In this document: positions 17,366-26,519 of the stretch, in pieces
Layout of the letters: every line of letters starts with the position of its first letter
Position numbering within the stretch: the first letter of the stretch is position 1
DNA from: Sphingomonas sp. 37zxx
Lineage (GTDB): Bacteria > Pseudomonadota > Alphaproteobacteria > Sphingomonadales > Sphingomonadaceae
Direction: 5' to 3'
DNA length: 64,000 nucleotides
Assembly: GCF_000786205.1 (NCBI RefSeq)
Contig: NZ_JROH01000011.1
Coordinates: 61,660-125,659 of the forward strand
The notes under the pieces: model-generated
What the model was told of the DNA's origin: nothing
Database searches by the model: none
What the model saw: the letters and a program-made list of their open reading frames with translations, nothing else
Program-made: the position numbers and the translations under genes

Positions 17366-17385
17366 ATATAAAGATATCTTTATAT
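17366..17385. promoter_or_regulatory. Perfect 20-bp palindrome upstream of ahcY, likely SahR-type operator
   Basis: ATATAAAGATATCTTTATAT reads the same on both strands and lies about 94 bp upstream of the ahcY start, in an otherwise GC-rich region. ArsR-family regulators of methionine and S-adenosylhomocysteine metabolism (SahR) in Proteobacteria use AT-rich palindromes of this kind. The assignment of the protein is inference; the symmetry is directly seen. Confidence 0.7.
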
Positions 17386-17478
17386 TTCGATTGCGTGGCG
17401 ACGGGGACCCCGCTAAACGCGCCAAATCGCGGTCGGCGAGTCCGGTGCGCGCCTGAATTTCGGAATTGGAGAAGCGTC

Positions 17479-18894
17479 TTGGCTACCGTGCTCGACAACA
17501 AGGATTATGTGATCAAGGACATTGCGTTGGCCGATTTCGGCCGCGCTGAAATGCGGATCGCCGAAACCGAAATGCCCGGACTGATGGCGCTGCGCGAAGA
17601 ATTCGCCGCATCGCAGCCGCTGAAGGGCGCGCGGATCACCGGTTCGCTGCACATGACGATCCAGACCGCAGTGCTGATCGAAACGCTGACCGCGCTGGGC
17701 GCCAAGGTCCGCTGGGCGACGTGCAACATCTTTTCGACGCAGGATCATGCCGCAGCCGCGATTGCCGCCAGCGGCGTGCCGGTGTTCGCGATCAAGGGTG
17801 AGAGCCTGGCCGATTACTGGAACTATGTCGGCGACATCTTCAGCTGGGACGGCGATGTCGACGGCCAGACGTCCAACATCATCCTCGACGATGGCGGCGA
17901 TGCGACGATGTTCGCGCTATGGGGCGCCAAGCTGGAAGCGGGTCATACGATGCCTGAGCCGGACAATGAAGAAGAAGTCGAAATGCAGCGCGCGCTCAAG
18001 GCGTATGTCGCCAAGAAGCCCGGCTATCTGACCGAGACGGTCAAGAACCTGAAGGGCGTTTCGGAAGAGACCACCACCGGCGTCCACCGCCTGTATGAAA
18101 TCGCCAAGAAGGGCGAACTGCCGTTCCCCGCGATCAACGTGAACGACAGCGTCACCAAGTCGAAGTTCGACAATCTGTATGGCTGCAAGGAATCGCTGGT
18201 CGATGCGATCCGTCGCGCGACCGACGTGATGCTGGCGGGCAAGGTTGCCGTGGTTGCCGGTTTCGGCGACGTCGGCAAGGGTTCGGCGCAGTCGCTTCGC
18301 AATGGCGGTGCGCGCGTGATGGTGACCGAAATCGATCCGATCTGCGCGTTGCAGGCGGCGATGGAAGGCTTTGAAGTCGTGACGATGGAAGAAGCGGTGA
18401 AGCGCGCCGACATCTTCTGCACCGCCACGGGCAATGCCGATGTCATCACCGCCGATCACATGAAGGCGATGAAGCCGATGTCGATCGTGTGCAACATCGG
18501 CCATTTCGACAGCGAGATCCAGATCGCCGCCTTGTCGAACTACAAGTGGAGCGAAGTGAAGCCCGGCACCGACCTGGTCGAGTTTCCCGACGGCAAGCAG
18601 ATCATCGTGCTGGCCAAGGGCCGGCTGGTGAATTTGGGCTGCGCCACCGGCCACCCAAGCTTCGTGATGTCGGCCAGCTTCACCAATCAGGTGCTGGCAC
18701 AGATCGAATTGTGGACCAAGGGCGACGAGTACAAGAACCAGGTCTATGTCCTGCCCAAGCATCTCGACGAGAAGGTTGCGGCGCTGCATCTGGAAAAGCT
18801 GGGCGTGCAATTGTCGCAGCTGACGCCGAAGCAGGCGGGCTATATCGGCGTGCCGGTCGAGGGACCGTTCAAGCCCGATCATTATCGCTACTGA
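17479..18894 (+). CDS. ahcY: Adenosylhomocysteinase
   Basis: Hydrolyses S-adenosylhomocysteine to adenosine and homocysteine, relieving product inhibition of methyltransferases. The 471-residue NAD-dependent enzyme has the substrate-domain motifs [19 protein letters not shown] and [18 protein letters not shown], the NAD-binding [28 protein letters not shown], and the C-terminal KPDHYRY. The start is TTG 17479, with GGAG 7 bases upstream; homologous sequence begins there, while the open frame extends back to 17395 without homology. It is the first gene of the conserved run ahcY-divL-tsaE. A palindrome upstream and a terminator downstream frame it. Confidence 0.95.
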   Translation: MATVLDNKDYVIKDIALADFGRAEMRIAETEMPGLMALREEFAASQPLKGARITGSLHMTIQTAVLIETLTALGAKVRWATCNIFSTQDHAAAAIAASGVPVFAIKGESLADYWNYVGDIFSWDGDVDGQTSNIILDDGGDATMFALWGAKLEAGHTMPEPDNEEEVEMQRALKAYVAKKPGYLTETVKNLKGVSEETTTGVHRLYEIAKKGELPFPAINVNDSVTKSKFDNLYGCKESLVDAIRRATDVMLAGKVAVVAGFGDVGKGSAQSLRNGGARVMVTEIDPICALQAAMEGFEVVTMEEAVKRADIFCTATGNADVITADHMKAMKPMSIVCNIGHFDSEIQIAALSNYKWSEVKPGTDLVEFPDGKQIIVLAKGRLVNLGCATGHPSFVMSASFTNQVLAQIELWTKGDEYKNQVYVLPKHLDEKVAALHLEKLGVQLSQLTPKQAGYIGVPVEGPFKPDHYRY

Positions 18895-18912
18895 TCGGTC
18901 GTACCGAGCAGC

Positions 18913-18947
18913 AAAGGGGGCGTCGGCATCAACCGGCGCCCCTTTTT
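18913..18947 (+). terminator. Rho-independent terminator after ahcY
   Basis: AAAGGGGGCGTCGG, a six-base loop, CCGGCGCCCCTTTTT. A stable stem with one G-U pair and a five-T tail, 19 bp after the ahcY stop. It separates ahcY from divL transcription at least partly. Confidence 0.85.
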
Positions 18948-19060
18948 CATTGGGTGCGGCGTGATCGGCGACGGCACCCTCTTCCGCGCATCGCCGCTGC
19001 ACTCTAGGGCTAGTGCATGAAGCGAGGGCGGGGCGCTGCGCCGGTTTGGTGCGGGCGGAC

Positions 19061-21406
19061 ATGATCGAGGCAAATATCTGGCACATCGCGCTTGCCGGCG
19101 TGGTGCTGGCTGCGCTGATCGGTGTGGCCGGATGGGCGCTGTATACCGGGCTGGCGCTGCGCGCACGGGTGCGTGTGAGCGAGCAGGATAATGCGCGGCT
19201 GTGGGCGCTGGTGCGGGCTGCACCGGCGCGGGCGATGGTGGTGCGCGCCGACGGGCGGGTCGAATTATCGAGCCATCTAGCCGATTGGCTGGGGCTGACC
19301 GCAGCGGCGCGCGATGTCGCCGGGCTTTCGATCGGCGATGAAGGATTGGTGGTCAAGGATCGCGACGCGCTGGCCAAGGGGATCGAGGTCGCGGGCAAGG
19401 CCGGACGCGGATTCCGGCTGGCGGTGCGCGCGCAAGGGTCGGCGCGGCTGATGCTGGCGGTGGGCGAACGCGCGCCCGATTCGCTGGGCGCACCCGGCGG
19501 CGTGCTGGTGTGGTTTTTCGATGCGACCGAGATGCAGGGCGAAGTCGCGCGGCTGGCCGAGCGGGCTGAGCGGTTACAGGACGCCTATACCGCACTGACC
19601 GGCCTGATCGAGGCAGCGCCGATGCCGATGTGGTATCGCGGCGATGATCTGCGGCTGGCGATGGTGAACACCGCCTATGTCCGCGCAGTCGACGCCAGCG
19701 ACGGCGAGGATGTGGTGGCGCGACAGGTCGAGCTGGTCGAACGATCGGCGCTGGGCGGGCCGATGGCGCAGGCAGCGATCGCGCGTGATACCGGCGCACC
19801 GCAGACCAGCGCGATGCCGACGACGATCGCGGGCGCGCGGCGGATGCTTCGCGTGCACGACGTGCCGCTGGCCGATGGCGGCACCGCAGGCTTTGCCGTC
19901 GACATCGAGGAACTGGAGCAGGCGCGCAGCGGGATCAAGCGCTTCGGCGAGGCGCAGCGGGCGATGCTCGACCGGGTTTCGGCGGGCGTGGTGCAGTTCG
20001 GCCCCGATCATGCGATGGTATTTTGCAACCAGCCGTTTCGCCGCATCTTTGCGATGCGCAGCGAATGGCTGGCCGATCGCCCCGAATTCGATCGAGTGCT
20101 CGAGCGGATGCGCGAGGCGGGGCGGCTGCCCGAGGTGCGCGATTTTCCCGGCTGGAAGGCCGAGCGCCGTGACTGGTTCCGGTCAGCCGAGGAGTCGATC
20201 GAGGAAAACTGGCATTTGGCGGGTGGCACCCATCTGCGCGTGGTGGCGCAGCCCTTGCCCGATCGCGGGCTGCTGATCATTTTCGAGGACCGCACCGAAC
20301 AGGTGCAACTGGCGAGTGCGCGCGACACGCTGTTGCGGGTGCGCACCGCGACGACCGAAAATCTGTTCGAGGCGGTGGGGGTGTTCGCCGCCGATGGCAG
20401 GCTGCAATTGTGGAACAACAAGTTCCGCAATGTGTGGGGATTCTCGACCGAGTTGCTCGATACCCATCCGCGCGTCGATGCCCTGGCGCGCGAGGCGGCG
20501 CATCGGCTGGCGAAGCCCGAGCGTGCGATGCTGATCGCCGATCTGGTGCGATCGGCGACGGTCGACCGGTTGCAGCGCGGCGGGCACGTCGCCTTTGCCG
20601 ATGGGCGGCATTTCGAATTTGCGGCGGTGCCGCTGCCCGACGGCAACGCGCTGCTGACGATGCTCGATATTTCGGACAGCAAGCGGGTCGAACAGGCGCT
20701 GCGCGATCGCAACGAAGCGCTGGTGGCCGCCGATGCGGTGAAGACCCAGTTCGTCGCCAATATGAGCTATGAGCTTCGCACCCCGCTGACGTCGATCAAG
20801 GGCTTCGCCGAGATGCTGCATGCAGGCTATGCCGGGGCGCTGAGCGAGAGCGGGACGGGCTATACCGCCGCGATCCTCGAATCGGTCGAGCGGCTGGGAA
20901 CGCTGGTCGACGATGTGCTCGATTTGACGCAGGGCGATACGCCGCCGGTGCGGCAGCGTTTCGACCTGAAGCTGGCGGCGGAAACGGCGGCGGCGGGCGT
21001 GGCTTCGGCAGCGGCGGACAAGGCGATCGACTTTGCGGTCGACGCGCAGGCAAGCGCGGGCATGATCGCAGGCGACGAGCGGCGGATATGCCAATCGATC
21101 GAGCATGTGCTTCGCCATGCCCTGGCCGAAACGCCGGCGGGTGGCCGGGTTTTGCTGCACGTCGATGGCACGCCCGAAGCGGCGCGGATCATCGTGTCGG
21201 ATGACGGGCCGGGGATGGATGCCAAGGCGCAGGCGCGCGCGTTCGACCGCTTTGCCCGGCATGGCGTGACTGCTGGCGGCGAGCGGGCGCTGGGGCTTGG
21301 GCTGCCGCTAGCCAAGCAGTTTGTCGAGGCGCATGGCGGCACCATCACCTTGGTGTCGCAACCAGGAGAGGGGACGCTGGTGACCATCAGCTTGCCGCGC
21401 ACATGA
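19061..21406 (+). CDS. divL: DivL-type PAS sensor kinase homologue with Tyr in place of the phospho-acceptor His
   Basis: A 781-residue membrane-anchored protein: one N-terminal membrane segment (about residues 7-30), several PAS-like segments (about 50-500), a dimerisation helix and a HATPase domain. In the H-box, FVANMSYELRTPLTSIKG, Tyr570 stands where histidine kinases have His. This is the hallmark of Caulobacter DivL, which controls CckA during the cell cycle. The ATPase part has the D-box DDGPGMD and the G2-like LGLGLPLAK; the N-box region (HVLRHALAETPAGG) is weakly conserved. Synteny with ahcY and tsaE supports orthology. I use ATG 19061, just before the membrane segment; a start at 19013 is possible. 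It overlaps tsaE by 4 bp. Confidence 0.88.
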   Translation: MIEANIWHIALAGVVLAALIGVAGWALYTGLALRARVRVSEQDNARLWALVRAAPARAMVVRADGRVELSSHLADWLGLTAAARDVAGLSIGDEGLVVKDRDALAKGIEVAGKAGRGFRLAVRAQGSARLMLAVGERAPDSLGAPGGVLVWFFDATEMQGEVARLAERAERLQDAYTALTGLIEAAPMPMWYRGDDLRLAMVNTAYVRAVDASDGEDVVARQVELVERSALGGPMAQAAIARDTGAPQTSAMPTTIAGARRMLRVHDVPLADGGTAGFAVDIEELEQARSGIKRFGEAQRAMLDRVSAGVVQFGPDHAMVFCNQPFRRIFAMRSEWLADRPEFDRVLERMREAGRLPEVRDFPGWKAERRDWFRSAEESIEENWHLAGGTHLRVVAQPLPDRGLLIIFEDRTEQVQLASARDTLLRVRTATTENLFEAVGVFAADGRLQLWNNKFRNVWGFSTELLDTHPRVDALAREAAHRLAKPERAMLIADLVRSATVDRLQRGGHVAFADGRHFEFAAVPLPDGNALLTMLDISDSKRVEQALRDRNEALVAADAVKTQFVANMSYELRTPLTSIKGFAEMLHAGYAGALSESGTGYTAAILESVERLGTLVDDVLDLTQGDTPPVRQRFDLKLAAETAAAGVASAAADKAIDFAVDAQASAGMIAGDERRICQSIEHVLRHALAETPAGGRVLLHVDGTPEAARIIVSDDGPGMDAKAQARAFDRFARHGVTAGGERALGLGLPLAKQFVEAHGGTITLVSQPGEGTLVTISLPRT

Positions 21407-21849
21407 TCCGGCTGGTCGGCGATGCGCAGAGCCGCGTGTTCGGCGCGCAGCTTGCCCGGGTGCTGGCGGTTGGCGATGTCGTGACGCTGAGCGGGCCGCT
21501 GGGCGCGGGCAAGACCAGCATCGCGCGCGGATTGCTTGCCGAGCTTGGGCTGACGAGCGAGGCCCCTAGTCCGAGCTATCCGATCGTTCAACCCTATGCC
21601 CCGCCCGAGCTTCGTCTGCCGGTGCTGCATATCGATCTGTACCGGATCGAGGATGACCGCGAGATGCTGGAGCTGGGGCTGGACGATGCACGTTATGATT
21701 CGGCGCTGCTGGTGGAATGGCCCGAACGCGCGGGCGAGTATTGGTGGCACGACGCGCTCCGCCTGACGCTTGCGGTGGCCGAGGATGATGCGCGTATCTT
21801 GACAGCACAGGTGCCGGCGGCTTGGAGGGCGCGATGGCCCCTGACATGA
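21403..21849 (+). CDS. tsaE: tRNA threonylcarbamoyladenosine biosynthesis ATPase TsaE
   Basis: A 148-residue P-loop ATPase of the TsaB-TsaD-TsaE complex that makes t6A37 in ANN-decoding tRNAs. The Walker A motif is SGPLGAGKTSIARGLL at about residues 30-45. The following SPSYPIVQPY, LHIDLYRIED and ELGLDDARYDSALLVEWPERAGEYW segments are diagnostic; the canonical SPTF is SPSY here. The start overlaps the divL stop (ATGA), and amgK begins inside its 3' end, so the three are translationally linked. Confidence 0.95.
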   Translation: MIRLVGDAQSRVFGAQLARVLAVGDVVTLSGPLGAGKTSIARGLLAELGLTSEAPSPSYPIVQPYAPPELRLPVLHIDLYRIEDDREMLELGLDDARYDSALLVEWPERAGEYWWHDALRLTLAVAEDDARILTAQVPAAWRARWPLT

Positions 21850-22814
21850 ACCCGCCTGCCGCCGCTGTTCCCTTCCTGACGTCGATCGGGTGGGAAGATG
21901 CTGAGATTCAGCCGCTTGCCGGCGATGCTTCGTTCCGGCGCTATTTCCGGGTCGTCGCACCCGGACGAAGCGCGATCCTGATGGACGCGCCGCCGCCGCA
22001 CGAAGACCCGCGCCCGTTCCTATCGGTTGCGCGCTGGCTGAACGAGCGGGGATTTGCCGCGCCTGCAATCCTGGGCGAGCAACTGGCCGAAGGATTGGTG
22101 CTGATCGAGGATTTCGGCAACGCCCGGCTGCGCGAAACCGCCGATGCCGCGCCCGAAAGCGAATTGCGGCTGTATGAGGCGGCGATCGACGTGCTGGTGC
22201 GGCTGCATGGCGAAGCGCCGATGCCGCTGGCCCCGTACAGCATGGCCGAATATCAGCGCGAAGCGGGGTTGTTGCCAGAATGGTATTGCCCCGCGATCGG
22301 GGTCGAGGTGGATACGCAAGGCTATCACGCCGCATGGGCGCAAGTGCTGGTGCCGCTGGCCGATACGCCGCCCGTGACGGTGCTGCGCGATTATCATGCC
22401 GAAAATCTGATGCTGATCGAGGGCAGTGAAACATTGGGGCTGCTCGATTTCCAGGACGCGCTGGCGGGGCATCCGGCCTATGATCTGGTGTCTTTGCTGC
22501 AGGATGCGCGGCGCGACGTGCCCGCAGCATTGGAGGCGGCGATGCTCGATCGCTATCGTCGGATCACCGGTGCCGATCAGGCGTTCGACACCGCCTATCA
22601 TGTGCTGGGCGCGCAGCGGAACGCCAAGATCATCGGCATCTTCACCCGCCTGTGGAAGCGCGATGGCAAGTCGCGCTATCCCACGCTCTGCCCACGGGTG
22701 TGGGAATATCTGCACCGCGATCTGGCGCATCCGGCGCTTCGCCCGGTGGCCGACTGGTTCGACGCCAATATTCCCGCCGCCAAGCGCGGTGACCCTATCT
22801 TGCTGGAAGCCTGA
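21834..22814 (+). CDS. amgK: Sugar kinase AmgK (N-acetylmuramate/N-acetylglucosamine anomeric kinase)
   Basis: A 326-residue kinase of the aminoglycoside-phosphotransferase fold. GDASFRRYFRV forms the ATP-binding loop region, VLIEDFGNARL the hinge, VLRDYHAENLM the catalytic loop (HRD-like Asp) and LLDFQDALAGHPAYDLVSLLQDAR the metal-binding DFG-like segment. With MurU next door this matches AmgK, which phosphorylates MurNAc at the anomeric position in the peptidoglycan-recycling shortcut that bypasses de novo UDP-MurNAc synthesis (known from Pseudomonas putida). Start ATG 21834 follows GGAGGG; ATG 21846, which overlaps the tsaE stop, is an alternative. Confidence 0.88.
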   Translation: MAPDMNPPAAAVPFLTSIGWEDAEIQPLAGDASFRRYFRVVAPGRSAILMDAPPPHEDPRPFLSVARWLNERGFAAPAILGEQLAEGLVLIEDFGNARLRETADAAPESELRLYEAAIDVLVRLHGEAPMPLAPYSMAEYQREAGLLPEWYCPAIGVEVDTQGYHAAWAQVLVPLADTPPVTVLRDYHAENLMLIEGSETLGLLDFQDALAGHPAYDLVSLLQDARRDVPAALEAAMLDRYRRITGADQAFDTAYHVLGAQRNAKIIGIFTRLWKRDGKSRYPTLCPRVWEYLHRDLAHPALRPVADWFDANIPAAKRGDPILLEA

Positions 22815-22819
22815 ACCCG

Positions 22820-23575
22820 ATGGCGCAGACGCTTTCGTTGCGGCCCAATCCCGCCGTTTCGGTGCCGCAAGTCGCGATGGTGATGGCGGCGGGTCTGGGC
22901 AAACGGATGCGACCGCTGACCGCTACCCGGCCAAAGCCATTGGTCGAAGTGGCGGGCAAGCCGCTGATCGACCATGTGTTCGATCGGCTGCGCGCGGCGG
23001 GCGTCGAGCGGGCGGTGGTGAATGTCCATTATCTGGCCGATGTGATGGAAGCGCATCTGCATCACCGGGTGAAGGGTATCGAAATAGCGGTATCCGACGA
23101 GCGCGCCGAACTGCTCGAAACCGGGGGCGGGCTTGCCAAGGCACTGCCGCTGCTGGGCGACGCACCGTTTCTGTGCGTCAACAGCGATAATCTGTGGATC
23201 GACGGGCCGGTGGATGCGATCCGGGCGCTGGCGGCGCGGTGGGATCCCGAGCGAATGGATGCTCTGCTGCTGATGGTGCCGCTGGCGCGCGCGACTAGCC
23301 ATCGCGGGCAGGGCGATTTCCACCTCAATGCGCAAGGGCGGATCGTCGGGCGGCGCAAGCCGGGGCGGCTGGCACCGTTCGTTTATACCGGGGTACAGAT
23401 CCTAAGCCCCAAGCTGATCGTCGATTATCCAGAGGGGCCGTTTTCGACCAATTTGTTCTGGCAGCGCGCGATCGATGCCGGGCGCGCCTGGGGCCTGACG
23501 CATCAGGGATTGTGGTTCGACGTCGGCAGCCCGCGCGCGATCGGTGAGGCCGAGGCGTTGCTCGCCGATGGCTGA
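22820..23575 (+). CDS. murU: N-acetylmuramate alpha-1-phosphate uridylyltransferase MurU
   Basis: A 251-residue nucleotidyltransferase that uses the AmgK product and UTP to give UDP-MurNAc. The N-terminal signature is MVMAAGLGKRMRPLTATRPKPLVEVAGKPLIDHV, with the activating Arg and the sugar-phosphate-binding Lys. The motifs ETGGGLAKALPLLGD and FLCVNSDNLWIDG (metal-binding Asp) follow, and a C-terminal GLWFDVGSPRAIGEAEALL is typical of MurU. It starts 5 bp after amgK and its stop overlaps the addB start, so it sits inside the divL-to-addA transcription unit. Confidence 0.9.
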   Translation: MAQTLSLRPNPAVSVPQVAMVMAAGLGKRMRPLTATRPKPLVEVAGKPLIDHVFDRLRAAGVERAVVNVHYLADVMEAHLHHRVKGIEIAVSDERAELLETGGGLAKALPLLGDAPFLCVNSDNLWIDGPVDAIRALAARWDPERMDALLLMVPLARATSHRGQGDFHLNAQGRIVGRRKPGRLAPFVYTGVQILSPKLIVDYPEGPFSTNLFWQRAIDAGRAWGLTHQGLWFDVGSPRAIGEAEALLADG

Positions 23576-26519
23576 GCGCCGGCTCGGCCTGTACACGATA
23601 CCGCCGCATCGGGCGTTTGCCGATACGCTCGCCATCGGGCTGATCCGGCGGTTTGGGCGCGACCGGATGGGGCTGGCGCGCGGGGTGGTGCTGGTGCCCA
23701 ATCATCGCGCGGGGCGTGCCATCACCGATGCCTTTGTGCGCGCGAGCGAGGGCGGGCTGCTGCTGCCGCGCATCGTGGCGATCGGCGATCCCGATCTCGA
23801 TGAGGCGGTTGGGCCGCTGTTCGATCCCGCCGATGCCGAGCCGGTGCCGCCGGCGGTGCCACCCCTCAAGCGCCGGATGATCCTGGCGCGATTGCTGATC
23901 GAGGCACGCGGCGATTCGATCGAGCCGGCCGAAGCGGTGCGGCTGGCAGGCGAGCTTGGCCGCACGCTCGACCAGATGCAGGTCGAGGAGGTGGCAGCGT
24001 CGGCACTGCGCGATCTGGAGCTGACCGCCGAGCTTTCGGACCATTGGCAAAGCGCACTGTCGACCTTTGAAGTGGTGCTTGATCGCTGGCCGGGCGAGCT
24101 GGCGCGGTTGGGCATGATCGACATGGTTGAGCGGCGGCGGATGCTGCTCGATCGCACCGCCGTGTCATGGCGCGATCGGCCGCCCGAGGGGTTTGTCTGC
24201 GTCGCGGGCGTGACTAATTCATCGCCGCCGATCGCGCGGCTGTTGCGGGTGGTGGCCGAAATGCCGCGCGGGCTGGTGGTGCTGCCGGGGCTCGCGACCG
24301 ATATGGACGAGGCGCAATGGGCGTCGCTCGGGCCGCACGCGCCCGATCCGGTGACCGGCGCGCGGATTCGGTCGATCGAGACCCACCCGCAATATCATCT
24401 GAAGCTGTTGCTCGACCGGATGGGCGTCAACCGTACCGAAGTGGCGGCGTGGCGGGTGGCGAGCGAGCTGGATGCAACGCCGGCGCGGGGCAAGGCGATC
24501 GCCAGCGCGATGGCGCCCGCGGCGTTCACGCATTTATGGACGACGTTGCCCGCTGGCCAGCGGCGGTTCGACGGGGTGCGGGCGCTTGAAGTCGCGACGC
24601 CGGCCGAGGAAGCCCAGTCGATCGCGCTGGCGCTGCGCGAAGTGCTCGAACTGCCGGGGCGGACGGCGGCGCTGGTGACTCCCGATCGCAATCTGGCACG
24701 CCGGGTGGCGGCGCATTGCGCGCGCTGGGGCGTGGCGGTCGACGATTCGGCGGGGCAGAAATTGTCGACGCTGCCACCGGGGACGCTGTTGCTGGCGATT
24801 GCCGATGCGATCGGCCAGCGTTTCGCGCCGATGGCGTTGCTGACATTGCTCAAGCACCCGCTGGTCGCGGCGGGCGAGGGGCGGCTGGCGTGGCTCGAAG
24901 GCGCGCGCGCGCTCGATCTGGCGCTGCGCGGGCCTAGGCCGGGGCCGGGGCTTGCGGGGATCGACGCGCATTTGCGCGAGGGCGACAAGCGGACGGCTGG
25001 GGTGCGCGAGACGGCGGCGGCGTGGTGGGTAGAGGCCCGGGCGCGGTTGGAGGGGATTGCTGCGCTGAGTGTCCCTCCTTCGTGCGAGGGGGGCTTGTCT
25101 TCCCTCATCGCCACTTTGCGCGAAGCCGCGACCATATTGTGCGGCGAGGCCGTTTGGGCGCGGGCCGATGGGCGGGCGGCGGCGCAGTTGCTGGCCGACC
25201 TCGAAATCGAAGCCGCCGACGGGCCGCGCCAGGTGGCTCCGGGTGATTTGCTGCCGCTGCTTCGCACCTTGTTCGAGGAGGTTTCGGTGCGTCCGCCGCA
25301 GGGCGGGCATCCGCGCCTGGCGATCTATGGCCTGGTCGAGGCGCAGTTGCAGACGGCGGATCTGATGGTGCTGGGTGGGCTGAACGAAGGCGTTTGGCCC
25401 GCGCTGCCCGCGCCCGATCCGTGGCTTGCGCCGCGTATCCGCAGCGAATTGGGGCTGCCTTCGCTTGAGCGCCGGATCGGCCTTTCGGCGCATGATTTCT
25501 CGATGGCGCTGGGTGCGCCCGAAGTGCTGCTGACGCGGGCACGGCGTGATTCGTCCTCACCGACGATCGCCTCGCGCTTTTGGCTGCGGATGGAGGCGCT
25601 GTCGGCTGGGCTGGAAGCACCCGCGGGCCTGGCCGAATGGGCGCGCGCGCTCGATCGGCCCGAGGTGTATGCGCCTGCACTGCGGCCTGCGCCGAACCCG
25701 CCGGTCGAGAAGCGGCCGCGCAAGATTTCGGTGACCGAGGTCGATCGGCTGAAGGCCGACCCCTATGCCTTTTACGCGCGGCGGATGCTGGGGCTGATGC
25801 CGCTCGACCCGGTCGATGCCGATCCGACGCCGGCATGGCGCGGGACGGCGGTGCATGCGGTGTTGCAGGCATGGTCGCAGGAGGATCAGTGCCGACCCGA
25901 TGCACTCAAGCCGCGCGCGCTGGCGATGCTGGGCGATACGCGAACGCATCCGGTGCTGCGCGCGCTGTGGCAGCCGCGCCTGATCGAGGCGATCGACTGG
26001 ATCGCGGGCGAGCTGGCGCGGCAGCGGGACGAAGGCCGCGCGGTGATTGATGTCGAGCAGGCAGGCAAGCTGCAGATTGCGGGCGTGACGCTGAACGGCA
26101 AATATGACCGGATCGACCGCATGCCCGACGGCACGCTGGGCATCGTCGATTACAAGACCGGCACGCCGCCGTCGAACAAGGCGGTGACCGCCGGATATAG
26201 CCTGCAACTGGGGCTGATCGGGCTGATTGCCGAGCGCGGCGGGTTCGAGCGGGTCGATGGTGTTGCGCGAACCTTCGAATATTGGTCGTTGGGGCGCTAC
26301 GCGGGTAAGTTCGGCTTCATCCGATCGCCGGTCGAGGGGCGCGGCGAGAAGATCGCACCCGAAGACTTCATCGCCACCGCGCAGGCGCATTTTGCCGATG
26401 CGGTGGGACGCTGGCTGACCGGCGACGAACCCTTCATCGCCAAGCTCGAGCCTGAATTTGCCCCTTATGCCGAATATGATCAATTGATGCGCCGCGACGA
26501 ATGGTATGGCCGTGAGTAG
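23568..26519 (+). CDS. addB: Double-strand break repair nuclease subunit AddB
   Basis: A 983-residue subunit of the AddAB helicase-nuclease, which resects DNA double-strand breaks for RecA loading. The N-terminal part (VVLVPNHRAGRAITDAF) is the inactivated helicase-like region of the alphaproteobacterial AddB type, without a clear Walker A. The C-terminal nuclease domain (about residues 720-983) contains WRGTAVHAVLQAW and the catalytic GKYDRIDRMPDGTLGIVDYKTG (RecB-family PD-(D/E)xK). Start ATG 23568 overlaps the murU stop; the open frame extends eight codons upstream. addA overlaps its 3' end by 14 bp. Confidence 0.94.
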   Translation: MAERRLGLYTIPPHRAFADTLAIGLIRRFGRDRMGLARGVVLVPNHRAGRAITDAFVRASEGGLLLPRIVAIGDPDLDEAVGPLFDPADAEPVPPAVPPLKRRMILARLLIEARGDSIEPAEAVRLAGELGRTLDQMQVEEVAASALRDLELTAELSDHWQSALSTFEVVLDRWPGELARLGMIDMVERRRMLLDRTAVSWRDRPPEGFVCVAGVTNSSPPIARLLRVVAEMPRGLVVLPGLATDMDEAQWASLGPHAPDPVTGARIRSIETHPQYHLKLLLDRMGVNRTEVAAWRVASELDATPARGKAIASAMAPAAFTHLWTTLPAGQRRFDGVRALEVATPAEEAQSIALALREVLELPGRTAALVTPDRNLARRVAAHCARWGVAVDDSAGQKLSTLPPGTLLLAIADAIGQRFAPMALLTLLKHPLVAAGEGRLAWLEGARALDLALRGPRPGPGLAGIDAHLREGDKRTAGVRETAAAWWVEARARLEGIAALSVPPSCEGGLSSLIATLREAATILCGEAVWARADGRAAAQLLADLEIEAADGPRQVAPGDLLPLLRTLFEEVSVRPPQGGHPRLAIYGLVEAQLQTADLMVLGGLNEGVWPALPAPDPWLAPRIRSELGLPSLERRIGLSAHDFSMALGAPEVLLTRARRDSSSPTIASRFWLRMEALSAGLEAPAGLAEWARALDRPEVYAPALRPAPNPPVEKRPRKISVTEVDRLKADPYAFYARRMLGLMPLDPVDADPTPAWRGTAVHAVLQAWSQEDQCRPDALKPRALAMLGDTRTHPVLRALWQPRLIEAIDWIAGELARQRDEGRAVIDVEQAGKLQIAGVTLNGKYDRIDRMPDGTLGIVDYKTGTPPSNKAVTAGYSLQLGLIGLIAERGGFERVDGVARTFEYWSLGRYAGKFGFIRSPVEGRGEKIAPEDFIATAQAHFADAVGRWLTGDEPFIAKLEPEFAPYAEYDQLMRRDEWYGRE

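Noticed and set aside
17240..17478. Possible SAH or SAM riboswitch upstream of ahcY
   Set aside because: I could not find the conserved pairing and core of known SAH/SAM riboswitches; the palindromic protein operator explains the region better.
24395..25493. Long reverse frames inside addB
   Set aside because: Shadow frames; addB nuclease and helicase-like motifs are in the forward frame.
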